From the NCBI GenBank assembly GCA_035079385.1, contig JAVHKY010000001.1, positions 3,845,501-3,909,500 of the forward strand: a stretch of 64,000 nt of DNA. The letters are read 5' to 3'. A program made the position numbers and the translations under genes. Below the pieces are notes generated by a model. It did not search any database. It was given only the letters and a program-made list of their open reading frames with translations, and was not told the origin of the DNA. Source of the stretch: Aspidiotus rigidus. Taxonomy: Eukaryota; Arthropoda; Insecta; Hemiptera; Diaspididae. The first letter of the stretch is position 1; every line of letters begins with the position of its first letter. Shown piece by piece: positions 1 through 12,069 of the stretch.

Positions 1-3000
1 AAAATTACCCGGAGCGTTCCGTTCTCGAGCGCCTTAGTCTATATGATTGTTACTACAATTTCATCTTTTTCAGCTTCTTCATTCTTTCTTCATCTCGCAC
101 GTCTCTCCCAAAATACCTTTCTTTTTTTCAAGTATTCTATTCTCATCATTCAACATAGTGGAAAAACTGAAAAAAAGAGATGAACGGCGTTCATTAGGTT
201 CAGTCATTTCTTTTGCCATTCATTAAGTTAGTTATGTTCATTTTAAAAAAATCTGAATGATTTCTAAGTCAACTCAATTTAACGATTTTTTTAATTGTGT
301 TATTAGGTATCTGGAATCAATAATATATACTTCTCATCAAGCAGAAATATTAGAGCGATTGAAATCTGTCATTCTGGATTCATTTAAAAGGTAAACGTCC
401 TACCTACTTACCAAGGTAAAAATTAGATTGAAAAATTTCTGAGCTGCGGCGAAAATGTTGTCCTGGTTATCGTGATTTTCTCGATGAGTTCGATGACCCA
501 GTCTCGTAGGGACTGCATGGGTATTGTTTTGTGTATCAGCTCGACTGACATACCTGATGAAGTTATAATATTATAGGTACACGCTTGTTCCTATCGGTTA
601 CAAGAAAATTTAACTCTAAACGTCTTTTTTCCAGTTTGATCGAACGAAACACAATACAGATGAGAATGGAAAAAGTATTATTTCGAATGAAAACCGCATA
701 TCAATAGACCTATAAATTCAGGCCCTGGACGTGAATCTTGGGTGAGTTCTATTTTTTATTTAAGTAGTCGAAGGTTCTGCTGATATTTGTCCCTATGTGA
801 GTAATCGGACCAAAAGACGAAGGTGCAGCTATAGGTACAGATGTCAGGTGACAATATCTCAAACCGTTAAGATCTGTACTTATCAATGTTACTGTCATAG
901 AGATAATATTATTATGCTCCGATCAAATCGCCTATCATTGATTGATATCGTTATAGGAAGGATATCGAACAGTTGGATGACTTCCAGCATAATGAAGACC
1001 ATTTTAGAATGGGAAGTAAGTTGAGTTGTTTTATTTTCATGTCACGTCCAAGAGCAAGTTATACTCACTACTAGCCGTGAAATTTTGTAGTGTATGCGTG
1101 CGAGTATTGTTTGAATAATCCTATGTGGTCAAGTACCTACTCATAATCGATCCGAGAAAATAAACTTATCACAACACAGTCGTGTTAGCATAATTATAGA
1201 CGGCGGGGATATTGAACGTGTCATTTTTATATGCGTGCTTTTTACATTTCAGCCCCTGTTTCTGAATGTAGTTATAGCTAGTATAATATGAACACCATCG
1301 AAAAAATAACTTAACATTTCATCATACAACGGATATGATTTGGTTGAATCCGAAAAGATTGATTGAACTCTCCAATTACTTATCCTTTGGAAGATTGATA
1401 TCATTCTATGTAAGGAGAATAATATAAATAACTTTTTAAGGCTTGGTGAAAACTTAAGGATGAGAAAGTGTTTTAAGGTGAAGTAGGTAGGAAAAAAATA
1501 ACAATTTCCTCATAATTCTTATATGTAGGTACTTAAAATCGAACACGAAATGTTTGAAGTAGGTAGGTATATTGGTATTATTATAAGAGCAGCCGATCCA
1601 GCGTATTTACTTCATACCTATTATTCCTAAGAACGACTGGGCGGAAGAAAAGTTGTTTATAATATATCATAATGAGATTCGTCATTTCTATAAAATATTT
1701 AAAAATTGTAAACGACCTAAATGTGATAAGTAAATAAACTCCTTCAACAGTCTTAAGCACAATTAATGTTTAACGAGAAACACATACAAATACTTTGAGA
1801 ATCTAATATTTTTGCGGTCTACAATTCAGAGCAAGAATTTATAGCCTTGTGTTGAGAGAAATCCTGAAAACATAAAATTTGTTTAACTTTCGACGCGTGA
1901 GATGGGATTAGAACACTGACAAACCACATTGTGCGGATATTGTAAAATCTGTCAGATTTAGATAAGATAAAGAATTTTTGACCGTCAAGTAGGTTGGGGT
2001 CTCTAGGTTTTAAGTAAAGAGAACAATGATGTGGGAAAACTTGGGATTTTCTGATAAGAGATCCAATAAAAAACAGCAAAAGGCTGGAGTAGAAAGTGAT
2101 AGCTTCACTGGATATCGCTCTCTGTACCGCGCGGTAGGAGAAGTGTTGCCAGAGGAGGAAGAAATTGAAAATTTTGGATCGTTATCAAAATTGAGACAAA
2201 AAAAGAGGGTTTCTCGCTCTAAACCTGAAATCATGAAAATGCTCAAGTTTTCCTTGATGACATTACATCTTCCTCCAGCTGCCTCTTTTACGTCATCTTC
2301 CCTACTTATGAAGAATTCCTCGTAGAATTTTTCGATATTATGGAGATGTAACGTCTGAAAAATTTTCCTCTAGGTGAGGAATAAGGAATAGGTGATGTTT
2401 GTTTTTCACTTCTACGATTAAATGCTTCATTTTAAACAATCGTTGTGAAAGTACTAAAATTGAGAATAGTTGTTTATCATCTTAACCCCTTATGCACAGA
2501 TTTTCCTCACATTCACTCGTAGATCATTTGGTCACGATACCTGATGAAATAAAGTCCTCCGTTACCGTTGCAACTGTACAGCGAATGTACCGCTGATACC
2601 TAATTTTTTCAAGTTAAGAGTTCGATGAAAAATCGAGGCAAAATATAGAATGGAAAATTTTTGCATAAATATTATTTTCATAAGTGAGGATTATATCGTA
2701 ATATTTCTCCTCAAATTTTTTGGTTTTTTGAGAGGAATTTCTGTAAAATCTATCTTGATTCATGAAAACTATGAGGACAGGAAATCAGAGATTAAAAATG
2801 AATATAATCAAAAAATAACCTTAATGGTGGAGACAAAATATGGATATACGTACCCACGTGCTCATGTAATATAAGAATTCATCTTAGAATTCATAAAAAC
2901 AGTTATTGAGCGAGAGGGCAATTGAGACTTCACACATAAATCGAGGTTCGAAAAAGTTTCAAAACCGTGAAATTAATTAATTAACCGATCGTAAGGTGGA

Positions 3001-6000
3001 GCATACCTCATAGTTTTTGCTTTGTTGATTCTTCGCGAGTGCAAGATGAACTTGGATTAATAAATCGTTGCTATAATAAATTTAATAAATAATTAGGTTT
3101 TTTGTGGAAAAAAAAAAAAAAAGAGCTGCTCTTTGTCGTTAATTTACCTCCAGAAAAGAATAAAGATTTTTTCAATGAAACCTATTTATCGTCAATTGTG
3201 GTATTGTTTTTTGTTTCGATTGATTTTGTAACAATGTAGTCGTAAAAAATTGAGCCACGAATACAAATAATATTATTCATCTATTGTTGCAATTGGCTAA
3301 CGTGATTTTTCTAAACTCATTATTGCCAACTTCGCGTGTCGTGTTCGATTATCAAGTGTGGAGAAAATTTATTTGCTCATGTAATCCTATCTTTAGAGGT
3401 CAGAGTTTGATCATTTGTGACCTTTCTAATAAAGATTCTTTGTATTCGATAAATACGTTATGTAGTAGGTATCGGTCTATGCATTATCATACTCGGATGG
3501 ACACTGTATGCGTATATGCATTTCGTTGGAGAAATTAATTTGAAATGTAAAATGATATTAAAAGGAAAAAAAAAACTATGAACAAAAAATTGAGATCTTG
3601 ACACTGATCATTTAATTTGGTACGGTTTTCTATTTACTTTCTGCGCGTAAAATTCATTTACGTAAAAGCAAGATCAACTATTGTATATGACATGTGTATG
3701 TATGTGCGCCATAGTTTACATGACTATTCTTCGGGAGTTAATTCGGACACGACTTCTGTTCATGATTGAGACCTCGAGACATACAGTGTGCGCAAATCAA
3801 TGATTAGTAATATTCTATTGCAAGTGCCTTATACTACGTGCGGGTAAAAAAGTTGATGGTATTTGTAGTTAAAACTGGGATGGCCTATCAATCATTAAAG
3901 AAGAAAAATCAACAAAGGTATTGTGGAATTGTGGGTCAAATATTAATAGCCTATAGGTTCGTGTAGAATAATAATAATAGGAAAAAAAAAAACGAGGCTC
4001 ATGGTTGTAAACTATGTACTACAATCTCATGAATCTCATAGTATATTTTCTTGTAAAAACTTTGGCATGTTGTCGTTTTTGAATATTGAAAAAATTCTAG
4101 GGATACTAGAATAGTACATTCTAATACTTATTATGCAACAAATGCGCCTGGCTTCATATTAGAGAACGCCTGCTTGTAGTAGAGACTAACTTGTTGTTTT
4201 TAGATTTCTTAAAGACGAGTTGTTTTCGAATAATTGATTCTTGACGAATTACGTTTCAAAGTTTGCCAAGATTCTGATCAAATGCATAATTTTCATGTAG
4301 TTTGAAAAGTCGACGCTTCTTATATTTATCGTTCGTTTTTCATAAACAAGTTCGACGCTCTTGAGGTACTCGAACTCTCTTAGAGGGTCAGTAGCGAAAA
4401 CTGATTCAGATCTCAATCTCTTATGGTGGCTAGAGTTTGAAACGTCTCCAGAAATTTTTTTCTACTTTCTGTCTTTCCCTTGACTTTACGTCCCCGGCTA
4501 TACATTTGAAACACGTTGAAGAAATTACGTGATGAAAATTAGTGACATTTGAGATTTACGGAGAGAGAAGGAAAAAAATATTTTTGTCTAGTACCACTAG
4601 TATTTTATAATTTTTATCCATTTAATCTTCTAAAATTGGTCTGTTCGTGGAGAAGTGGTAAAAGGGGTTTCAGTTGATGATGGGCTTTGATCAAAAACGT
4701 TATACCTATACTTGTGTACGTGTTTAAATAAATTCACATTTCTTCGGGCATTCCTTATCAAGTACCTACTCGAGAAGGGGGTCACACGGCAAGAAGAGTT
4801 AAGACATTAAATATACGGTAAGAGATAGTAGAGTGATTCGTAGTGAGTTTTGTGAAGAGTGGTTTCAGACTGGTAAAACTAGACGTGAAAAAAGTTTCCG
4901 AGGTTAAATTATGATCAGAAACACATTCGTGCATTCCTCAATTGGAAGAAATTAAAAAACTTGAAACTTTTAGAACTAGTTACCTACCTATATAATTTTT
5001 ATATCGCACCAAGAAAAGAAGGCAAAATTCAAATGAGAGCATTTGTTAGCGTTGAGGAAAAAATGATACAAAAACTTGGTATTATTACGAGAATAAAATG
5101 TTATCTCGCATCATGTGAACTCGGATGCGATTTTCAAAAAAGGTGCACCTATTCTCGGCAAATTTTTTATCAAAAATACAGAATATTATTGAAAAAGTAG
5201 ATCAGAAACCCATGGCACCCCTACACGTTCTCTCATTCATAGCTAGTGGACATCGAGAAATGAAGAGTTGCGAAGTGTCGGTAAAATTCAATTTGTGAAT
5301 ATTTTTTCTGATGACTTCATTTTATCTCCTCGTAACGTATGAACAAGTAAAATCCCTCGAAATTGAGAATAATTTCGAATTCTGACGCAAATATGTGATT
5401 ATAATAGGTGAAGGTACGGTAATTACTTTTTAATATCGTAGAAAGATTTCGATGTATACGAAGAGGAAAAATATTAGGCCAGTTTTCACCGAGTTGATTA
5501 TCTCGGGTTTTATTTATGACTTAGATGATTATAGCAAATAAGTACCTATAATGAGAAAAAATTCGAAATAGTTTATCTTTTACTATTCTTTAACGTATGT
5601 GGATATCGTTTCATAGACCAAACGTTCTACTCAAAAGGACGTCATCAAAGGAAGCAATTTTATTTATACTCTCTATTTTTTATCCTTACTCGCCAACATT
5701 GAATACTCGTATAGCTGAACGTGCCAATCTGTGAAAAGAACTCGGTGTTTCAAAAAAAAATCTTAACCTGTGTGTAATTCGTGTATTCAAGAAGATTTTA
5801 AGATGCTATTCGCTTATTATGAGCAATATTCTCATTAGTTTCATCGAAATGGACGAAAGATGTATAAAATAACTCTTAGACAATGTTGGCAAAGCTTCAT
5901 AAGAATTTTCCCAAGTTTCCAAGAATCCAAACTGCGCTTTCATTTTCTGTTGGAGTTTGTATCACCTTAGTGATACAATTTTCGACTATAATTTACAAAC

Positions 6001-6810
6001 AGATGGTTAGTGTATATACATATACTCTTACGTCAGAAAAAAAAAAAAAAATTAAAATCATAAAAGTTGTGATTTTTGATGAGGAAAGGTTGTACCATAT
6101 CTTTCTTAGAAACGTAACTAACACGTGTCAAAACAAGCATAATGAGTACTGTTTTGCTCTTAGACATGAGAAATACTCATACCAGGAAGTGAAAATCATA
6201 AACCGTTTTTTGATGTCTCGTGTCTGAGGATTTGAAAATAGGGAAGAAGAATATTGGGTCGATGTATCCCATCAGATGCAATGTAACTCAAGTGAAAGAC
6301 CCTGTAGTGATTAGAATTCAGCATCGAGATTCTTTGATTCCGCAACTTCACCTTTTTGGAATATTATCAGATTACTAAAGGTACTCCAGTTACGTAGCTT
6401 GCAAATAGCGAGAAGTAAAATTTGCATTTTATGTTGAAAAAATGAAATTCTGTGTACTTTGTACGAATGCTCAATGTGTAAAATTTTCGCGATATACATC
6501 GCCGTCGCCGGATAATCCCCAAGTATATATTGGCGTCTCAGTTGTGAGTTCCAAGATTTTTCTGTATTCTGATCACCGTCACAAGGATGAGCAGACTAAT
6601 CCATCATAATCTTTTCTTCCGTGTCGCAATTTGGCGCAAAACTATTTGAACCATGGTACCACCGTCGAACCATTGCATATTGCCCGATTGAAGAAAGTTT
6701 TCTCGTTTGAATACCCATCGGAATTTGTAATATTTCTTTAAATATGCGAATTTTTACGCTCAATTTTTAGGTTTGGGTTCTCCCAGAGGATCAGCAAAAT
6801 AAATTCTAAG
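1..6810. other. Gene-poor AT-rich sequence, no gene recognised
   Basis: I see no supported gene in this stretch. Open frames are short (under about 115 codons), AT-rich and without recognisable motifs. There are homopolymer runs, for example an A-run near 3108-3125 and another near 6035. Short GTAGGTA/TACCTAC strings recur. It could be intergenic or a long intron; the sequence does not decide which. Confidence 0.6.
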
Positions 6811-6938
6811 TTCAGGGGCCAGTTTTACCAATATGCTAATCCTAGCTTAAAAGTCGCCAAAATCGGGCGCTTTATTGGCTAAATCGGAGCTTAACCTGTC
6901 ACGTGACTTCAAGTGTCGTTGGTAAAACTGGCCCTGAA
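6811..6938. mobile_element. Small palindromic MITE (128 bp)
   Basis: The two ends are near-perfect inverted repeats of about 20 bp. The left end runs TTCAGGGGCCAGTTTTACC and the right end is its reverse complement with one base missing. Only about 85 bp lie between them and nothing is coded. This is the form of a non-autonomous DNA transposon. The superfamily is not assigned because no clear target duplication is visible. Confidence 0.7.
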
Positions 6939-8270
6939 TTGTATGTAAAAGTTCGTGGTATTTTGGGGGTTGTCAGTAACTCTATGCTCCTAAATGCCCG
7001 ACAAACATTTATCGTATTTTTGGAGTCAATGCTTAAAATTAAGTAAGAATTCTCACCTACTGAGAATGTAGAAGAATATTTTGATTATTTACGCACAAAA
7101 GCCCCTTCTACACAGTGCAATTACGAGTACGTTGTTCTCATGAAGATTCAACTGCGGCGCCATGAGCTGTGAAGGAAGAATGTTGAACGAAGAAAATATT
7201 TGGAGGGACGTTTTTTACGAATAGACCTCCCGTCAAATAATTCCAATTATAGAAACAATTGTCTGGTGGAATCATCCGTAACCTTCCGATGGAAGAGGAC
7301 CCCAGGGATGAAAAATATTTTGCGATATTTTGAGAGATACTCTTGATGACAAAGTCAACCTTTAATTGGAAAATTTTCATGAAACAGCTGGAAATAAGGT
7401 TTTCAAGATTGTAGTATGTACTACTAAATATAGTTTAGCGGATCGTATCTCATTCGGTTCGTCGTTGAAAACTATTGTCAAATTACATTTGTTCGAATTT
7501 TATCAATTTTTTCCCCTGAGAACCTTCACATTTCATGAACAGGGATGTAGTCCGAAGCTTTTCCCTTGGAATTGCAATCTTTGTTAAGTATCAATAAAAT
7601 CTGATGCCAAGAAATATCGAGTACACAAACATCTTACATGAGCAAAAATAATCTCCAATCTTACATAGTCAATGTCTACTTAAATTTGGGAGTGTTGACA
7701 TTCAAAGCAATGCTAATAAGAGTGATATGAGGATCATGAAACAAAATGGCTGCACAACTCATGTGGGCAGTTTTTACCTTATAGTTCTCTACTCTATGGA
7801 GATTTTTGGTATGCTTTTAAGTAGGAAACTAAATTTCGACAATTTTGACAAAATTATGTCCGAGGAACCATGGATAAATCAGATGTGCAGTCAAGCGTAT
7901 TATCGTGCTGTAAATACTCGTTACAGTAGCCAAGGGCGGAGGTGGCCATCAATTTTCGAGAGGAAATTTGGGTGATGGTATAAATAAGTACATAATATAC
8001 CAATAATGGGAACATAGACTTGGAAAAAATTCCACCAAAAAGCTAAATGATCTTAGTACTTTCAAATATTTCGTTGATGGTCTCAATGAGTACGAATGTG
8101 AAGAGCGATTTCGAAAAATATTGACTCTTAAGTAATTAACAGTGAGATTTGGAAGAATTTCGCTGATGAGGTAAATATTTTTAATGAGGATCTCAACAAC
8201 CATCATCTAGAAAGACATGAAAGCACCTAAGCCAACAACGATGGGAAACCAGAATATCCAGAGAAAAATT
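6939..8270. other. No gene recognised
   Basis: Short open frames only, without homology that I can recognise. From about 8200 the sequence passes into a Penelope-like element fragment. Confidence 0.5.
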
Positions 8271-8274
8271 GAAA

Positions 8275-8868
8275 TTAAAGTGGCGAGTCAGTACAATTTG
8301 AATTATTATCTTGAACCAATTCAATCAACCCCTCATAAGGAATGTACTCGTGTAGCACAATCACATCTTCGCTATTCCGATGGCGGTATGCTCTGTAGTG
8401 CGAATTTTCCGTGTGGGGGAGTACTTTTGACCAATCTCTCAGAGCCTCGCTACATAGTTGCACGCGTGTTGCATGATTTGAATCCTATCTAGGGAGGCTC
8501 TTAAGCTGCAAAAGCAGATTCGCCTACATTTTCTTTTTCCCGAGCTTCCTTATCTCAGCCATTCTAATCTTAATCTTCCCTACATAAACGTTATTGCAGT
8601 CCTCGCTTTTCACCGTATACACCCCACTCTTCTCAACCAGCAGAACAGGGTCCTTTTAGCTTGACGAACAGTCACAGAACGTTGGACGAAAGCCGAAAAG
8701 GCGGAGGACACGATCCAGCTGTAGGAAAAACTTCCTCAGAAACGGAAGCCTGATCCATGGCTTCCTGCCGTTACGGTTCAAATCGCGAGGAAGGAAGGTG
8801 GTAGAATCGAGACACGTTCTCGTGATTTCCCTACGAACCATAAGATCAATGTCAAATTCCTTCTTGAA
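8275..8868 (-). pseudogene. Penelope-like element fragment, family 2 (RT end plus GIY-YIG)
   Basis: Read on the minus strand from 8868 down, this encodes the piece after the RT domain (MVRREITRTCLDSTT and following, 8841-8656). After frame changes come a degenerate GIY-YIG start (SGVYTVKSEDCNNVYVG) and the C-terminal tail (HRNSEDVIVLHEYIPYEGLIEL, 8463-8275, given here from its key positions). Each block aligns by eye with the fuller family 2 copies at 14.6-17.3 kb and 30.0-32.2 kb. PLEs encode a reverse transcriptase fused to a GIY-YIG endonuclease that nicks target DNA. The RT catalytic core is missing and several frame changes are present, so this copy is dead. It abuts a family 1 PLE piece of opposite orientation at about 8870, head to head. 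Confidence 0.8.
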
Positions 8869-8879
8869 ACGAATGCGAT

Positions 8880-9668
8880 GAAGGAAAGCATCAAATTCAC
8901 AGTGGAAAGGGGCAATGAAACCGTCAATTATTTGAACCTAACAGTCACGCTACCGAATAGAGTATAAAATGTACGGGAAGCCGACTCACACGAACACCAT
9001 CATCCCAAATGACTTGTATTACAACCCTAAACATAAGTTAGCAGCAATCCAGAACTACTGCTATCGGGCAATTTCTATCCTGCAGACGAACAATGAAGAG
9101 AATAGGATAGACATCGAGATAGAAAAGCAGATCGCAGAAGCCAATGGCTGCCGTAGAGGTATGCTGGAGGAAGTCTTCGGGAAAATGGAAGCGAAGGAGG
9201 TAACCCATGATGGTACGACAAGAAAGTACTCCGGATCGATACCATATATGGGAAAGTATACAAACAAGGTGATAAGAGGGTTCAACGGCTATGATGTGAA
9301 TGTGGGCATCCACAATAATCCACGCATAGTGAAGAGAATCAGCAATGACCAGACGGAAAAAAAGGACAAGGTAAGCTTGAGCGGAGTGTACAAGCTCAGT
9401 TGTAAGCAGTACGAAGGTATCTACATTGGTGAGACTGGGGAGAAAGTTGAAGATCAGGAAGAAGGAGCGCGAAGCATCGAGGAAGAGAGAAGATGGGAGG
9501 TCAATGTTTGCTAAACATTGTAACGAAGAACAGCACAATGGAGAAGGAATATTTGAAGTCATACACGTAGAGAATTGTGCAAAGAGAAGAAAACTGCGGA
9601 AACAAATGGAGGTTTCAAACGCAAAGAAGAAGAAAGCCAGTTACTCAAACAATGTAATCAAATTTTAG
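8880..9668 (+). pseudogene. Penelope-like element fragment, family 1 (RT tail plus GIY-YIG)
   Basis: The fragment starts in the RT palm/thumb boundary (SIKFTVERGNETV). It continues through the linker (YGKPTHTNTIIPNDLYY) to a GIY-YIG domain (SGVYKLSCKQYEGIYIGETG near 9390-9440), then a frameshift and the C-terminal tail (FEVIHVENCAKRRKLRKQME). The same blocks occur in the copy at 39-41.4 kb. In that copy the GIY-YIG carries a CxxC pair; here the second Cys is Tyr and the arginine helix is disrupted, so the nuclease should be inactive. The 3' non-coding part (9669-9886) continues the PLE with CCAAT-type repeats. It is then interrupted by the foldback element and resumes after it. Confidence 0.85.
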
Positions 9669-9886
9669 TGAAAAATTATTCACCCTGGTGATTGGATGGG
9701 AGAAGGAACCAATAAGATAGCAGCAGACCCTGGTAGCCCGCAGAAATTTTGCACTCCGGTCAACAGAGTGAACCAATCACAAAACAGCACATTATAGCCA
9801 ACCAGAACACAGTTCTAAGAATGAACCAATCACGAGACTGCATTGTTATAGCCAATAGTATAACAGTGTTGTACTACTAAAACTCA

Positions 9887-11256
9887 CGAGTCGGTATTTC
9901 ACGCCACATTCGGAGGGAAGTTGATTCCACGTGTCTTCGAAGTTCTTGCGTTCGCACGCTCTATTGCGGCTTGTATTCATGCTTTGAATTGCGGGTCAGT
10001 ATCAAGGGGGTCTGTATGGACTGGGAAATTTTTTTTGAAAATCGAAATATTTTACTCAAAAAACGACCGAAGTACCGAAATATGTTTGGACTTCAAAAAT
10101 TCTTTGAGATATTCTACTTGAAAAAACAACCAAGTCCGAGAGTATTTTTGGACTTCGAATATTTTTCAAGATATTTCACTCAAAAAATATTATTTTTCAA
10201 GGTAATTCACTTGAAAAAAAGACAAAGTACCAGAATATTATTGGACTTATAATATTTTCCTGGATGATTTACTCAAAAAAACGCATGAGTCCGAGAATAA
10301 TACTGGACTCGGAATATTTTTCGAGGTATTTTACTCGAGAAAATGAAAAAGTACAAGAATTTTTTTTGACTTGGGATATTTTCCTGGATAATTTACTTGC
10401 AAAACGACAGAGTTTGAGAATAATTTTGCACTTGGAATATTTTTAGAAATATTTTACTCCAAAAAACAACCCAAGTAAAGAACATCTTTGGACTTGGAAA
10501 ATTGTTTTGAGATGTTTTACTTAAAAAAACAGTCAGTTATATCTCAGAAAATATTGTAAGTTAAAAAATGTTCCAAAACTTCATTATTTTTTGAGAGTTC
10601 ACGAGAAATTATTCCAAGCCTAAAAATATATTCTGGTACTTTCTTGTTTTTGTCATTTTCTCGCGTAAAATATCTTGAAGAATATTCCGAGTCTAATATT
10701 ATTCTTGGTCTTTGTCTTTTTTCAAGTAAAATATCCCGGAAAATATTCTCATACTTTGTTGTTTTTTCAAGTCAAATATCTTGAAATACCTACAAAAATT
10801 TTTCAAGTTCAAAAATATTCTTGTACTTCGTCGTTTTCTCGAGTTAAAAAATATCTCAAAAAATGTTCCATGTCCAGTATTATTCTCGGACTCTGTCGTT
10901 TTTTTGAGTAAATCATCCAGGAAAATAATAGAAGTCCAATAATATTCTGGTACTTGGTCGTTTTTTCAAGTAGAATATCCGAAAGAATTTTCAAAGTCCA
11001 AACATAATATTTTGGGTACTTCGGTCGTTTTTTTTGAGTTATTTCGAAAAAAAATTTTCAAGTCCAAAAATATTCTTGTAGTTCGTGTTTTTTTCGAGTA
11101 AAACATTTTGGAAAATATTCAATGTCCATACACACCCACAGTCCAAAGCATGAATACAAGACGCAATAGCGTGCAACGGGTGTGCGAACGCAAGAACATC
11201 GAAGACTCGCGGAATCAACTTCCCTCCGAATGTGGCGTGAAATACCGACTCGTCTG
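9887..11256. mobile_element. Foldback-type element with long repetitive inverted arms (1.37 kb)
   Basis: The left end CGAGTCGGTATTTCACG is found inverted at the right end, and the match continues inward for roughly 650 bp on each side with almost no central loop. Each arm is a string of diverged subrepeats of about 55-65 bp (TTTACTC-AAAAAACGAC...TTGGACTT...ATATTTT). This architecture is that of foldback (FB-like) elements. The element lies inside a PLE 3' region. It is flanked by AAACTCA at 9880-9886 and again at 11257-11263, a target duplication of 7 bp (9 bp if one mismatch is allowed). The sister PLE at 41616-41625 shows the uninterrupted site. The right end has about 4 extra bases. No transposase gene is present. 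Confidence 0.85.
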
Positions 11257-11279
11257 AAACTCATGTTTAAGGCTTTGTT

Positions 11280-11711
11280 AACAGGGAACCTGTTTTATAT
11301 GGGGAGTGAGGGGGTATTCGAGAAAATTGCCGTGTGCCGTCCTGCAAAAAACTTGGAAAAAATTTTCGAGTCTTGAGCTATTTATGATGGGGAAGGGACT
11401 TGGAAAAATTTCGACCTACGAGCCCAATATAATAGGAGAGGGATTTAGAAAAATTTTGACTCTCGAGCTACATATGATAGGAGGGGACTCGAAAAAATTT
11501 CGACTCTCGAGCCCCTTCCTATCATATATAGCTCGGAGGTTGAAATTTTTTCAAGTCCCCCTCCTAGCATATGTAGTTCGAGGGTCAGGAAAAATTTAGG
11601 TACTCTCGAACTATATTATACTAGGCTTATAGGTCTAGGCTTTCTTGAATTCTCAATACCAAATCCAATTTCACTCATAAAACAGGTTCCCTGCGTTCCT
11701 CCCGTCGTTTT
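11280..11711. mobile_element. Short TIR element of the AACAGGGAACCTG family
   Basis: It begins AACAGGGAACCTGTTTTAT and ends with the reversed motif ATAAAACAGGTTCCCTGCG plus a CCCGTCGTTTT tail. Inside are diverged copies of the roughly 45-bp unit (CTATATATGATAGGAGGGGGACTTGGAAAAATTTCGAC, paraphrased from its core) seen throughout the window. It sits in the PLE 3' region: the flanks join as AAGGCTTTGTT plus CTTCAGTAGC, matching AAGGCCTTGTTCTCCAGTTG at 41631-41650 in the sister PLE. The target duplication is at most two or three T residues. Confidence 0.75.
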
Positions 11712-11717
11712 TTCTTC

Positions 11718-11770
11718 AGTAGCGACACAAGTAATGATGGGGTAGTACCCGAAAGTGCTCTTGTAAGCTA
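11718..11770 (+). ncRNA. Degenerate hammerhead-ribozyme-like fold, PLE family 1 terminus
   Basis: This corresponds to the hammerhead-like fold at 41646-41702. The stem I parts are TAGC (11720-11723) with GCTA (11767-11770), and ACAA (11727-11730) with TTGT (11761-11764). The core reads GTAATGA instead of CTGATGA (two changes). The stem II region GGG...CCC, the GAAA box (11751-11754) and the small stem III with its CTC end are kept. One stem I pair has changed on both sides relative to the sister copy (T-A to A-T), as expected for a selected RNA helix. The two core changes suggest this copy no longer cleaves. Confidence 0.5.
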
Positions 11771-11792
11771 AATAATAAAGTAGAATTGTACA

Positions 11793-11963
11793 TTTGAAAA
11801 TTTCTCTATAAATCAATCTCATTTTCTCTGGCCGATGTTTTATGGTCATCAATGCCTCGTAGAGAGCGGACTGACTCAACGAAATATGGGTTAGTCGGTG
11901 AATCAAGCTATTGACGTAGTAATCTTGTGAGCAATAGGACGAAATGACGACCCGTGGACTGCA
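11793..11963 (-). pseudogene. Penelope-like element scrap, family 2 RT C-terminus
   Basis: On the minus strand this short open stretch reads VNSLIHRLTHISLSQSALYE and neighbours. It aligns with FNSLIHRLTQIPLSQVAFQK in the family 2 PLEs at 30.6 and 32.2 kb. Only about 55 codons are recognisable. It lies just downstream of, and opposite to, the family 1 PLE terminus. Confidence 0.7.
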
Positions 11964-12069
11964 ATATCTTTTATACCCCTCATCCAGAAGCGTGGATATA
12001 GAGGAAGAAGGGGAGGGTTCGTGATTAAAACTCCCCAAAATATTTGATATAACTACAGTACGAATCAAG

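Noticed and set aside
2026..2325. 99-codon plus frame as a gene
   Set aside because: Charged low-complexity composition with overlapping minus frames of similar length and no motif or splice evidence.
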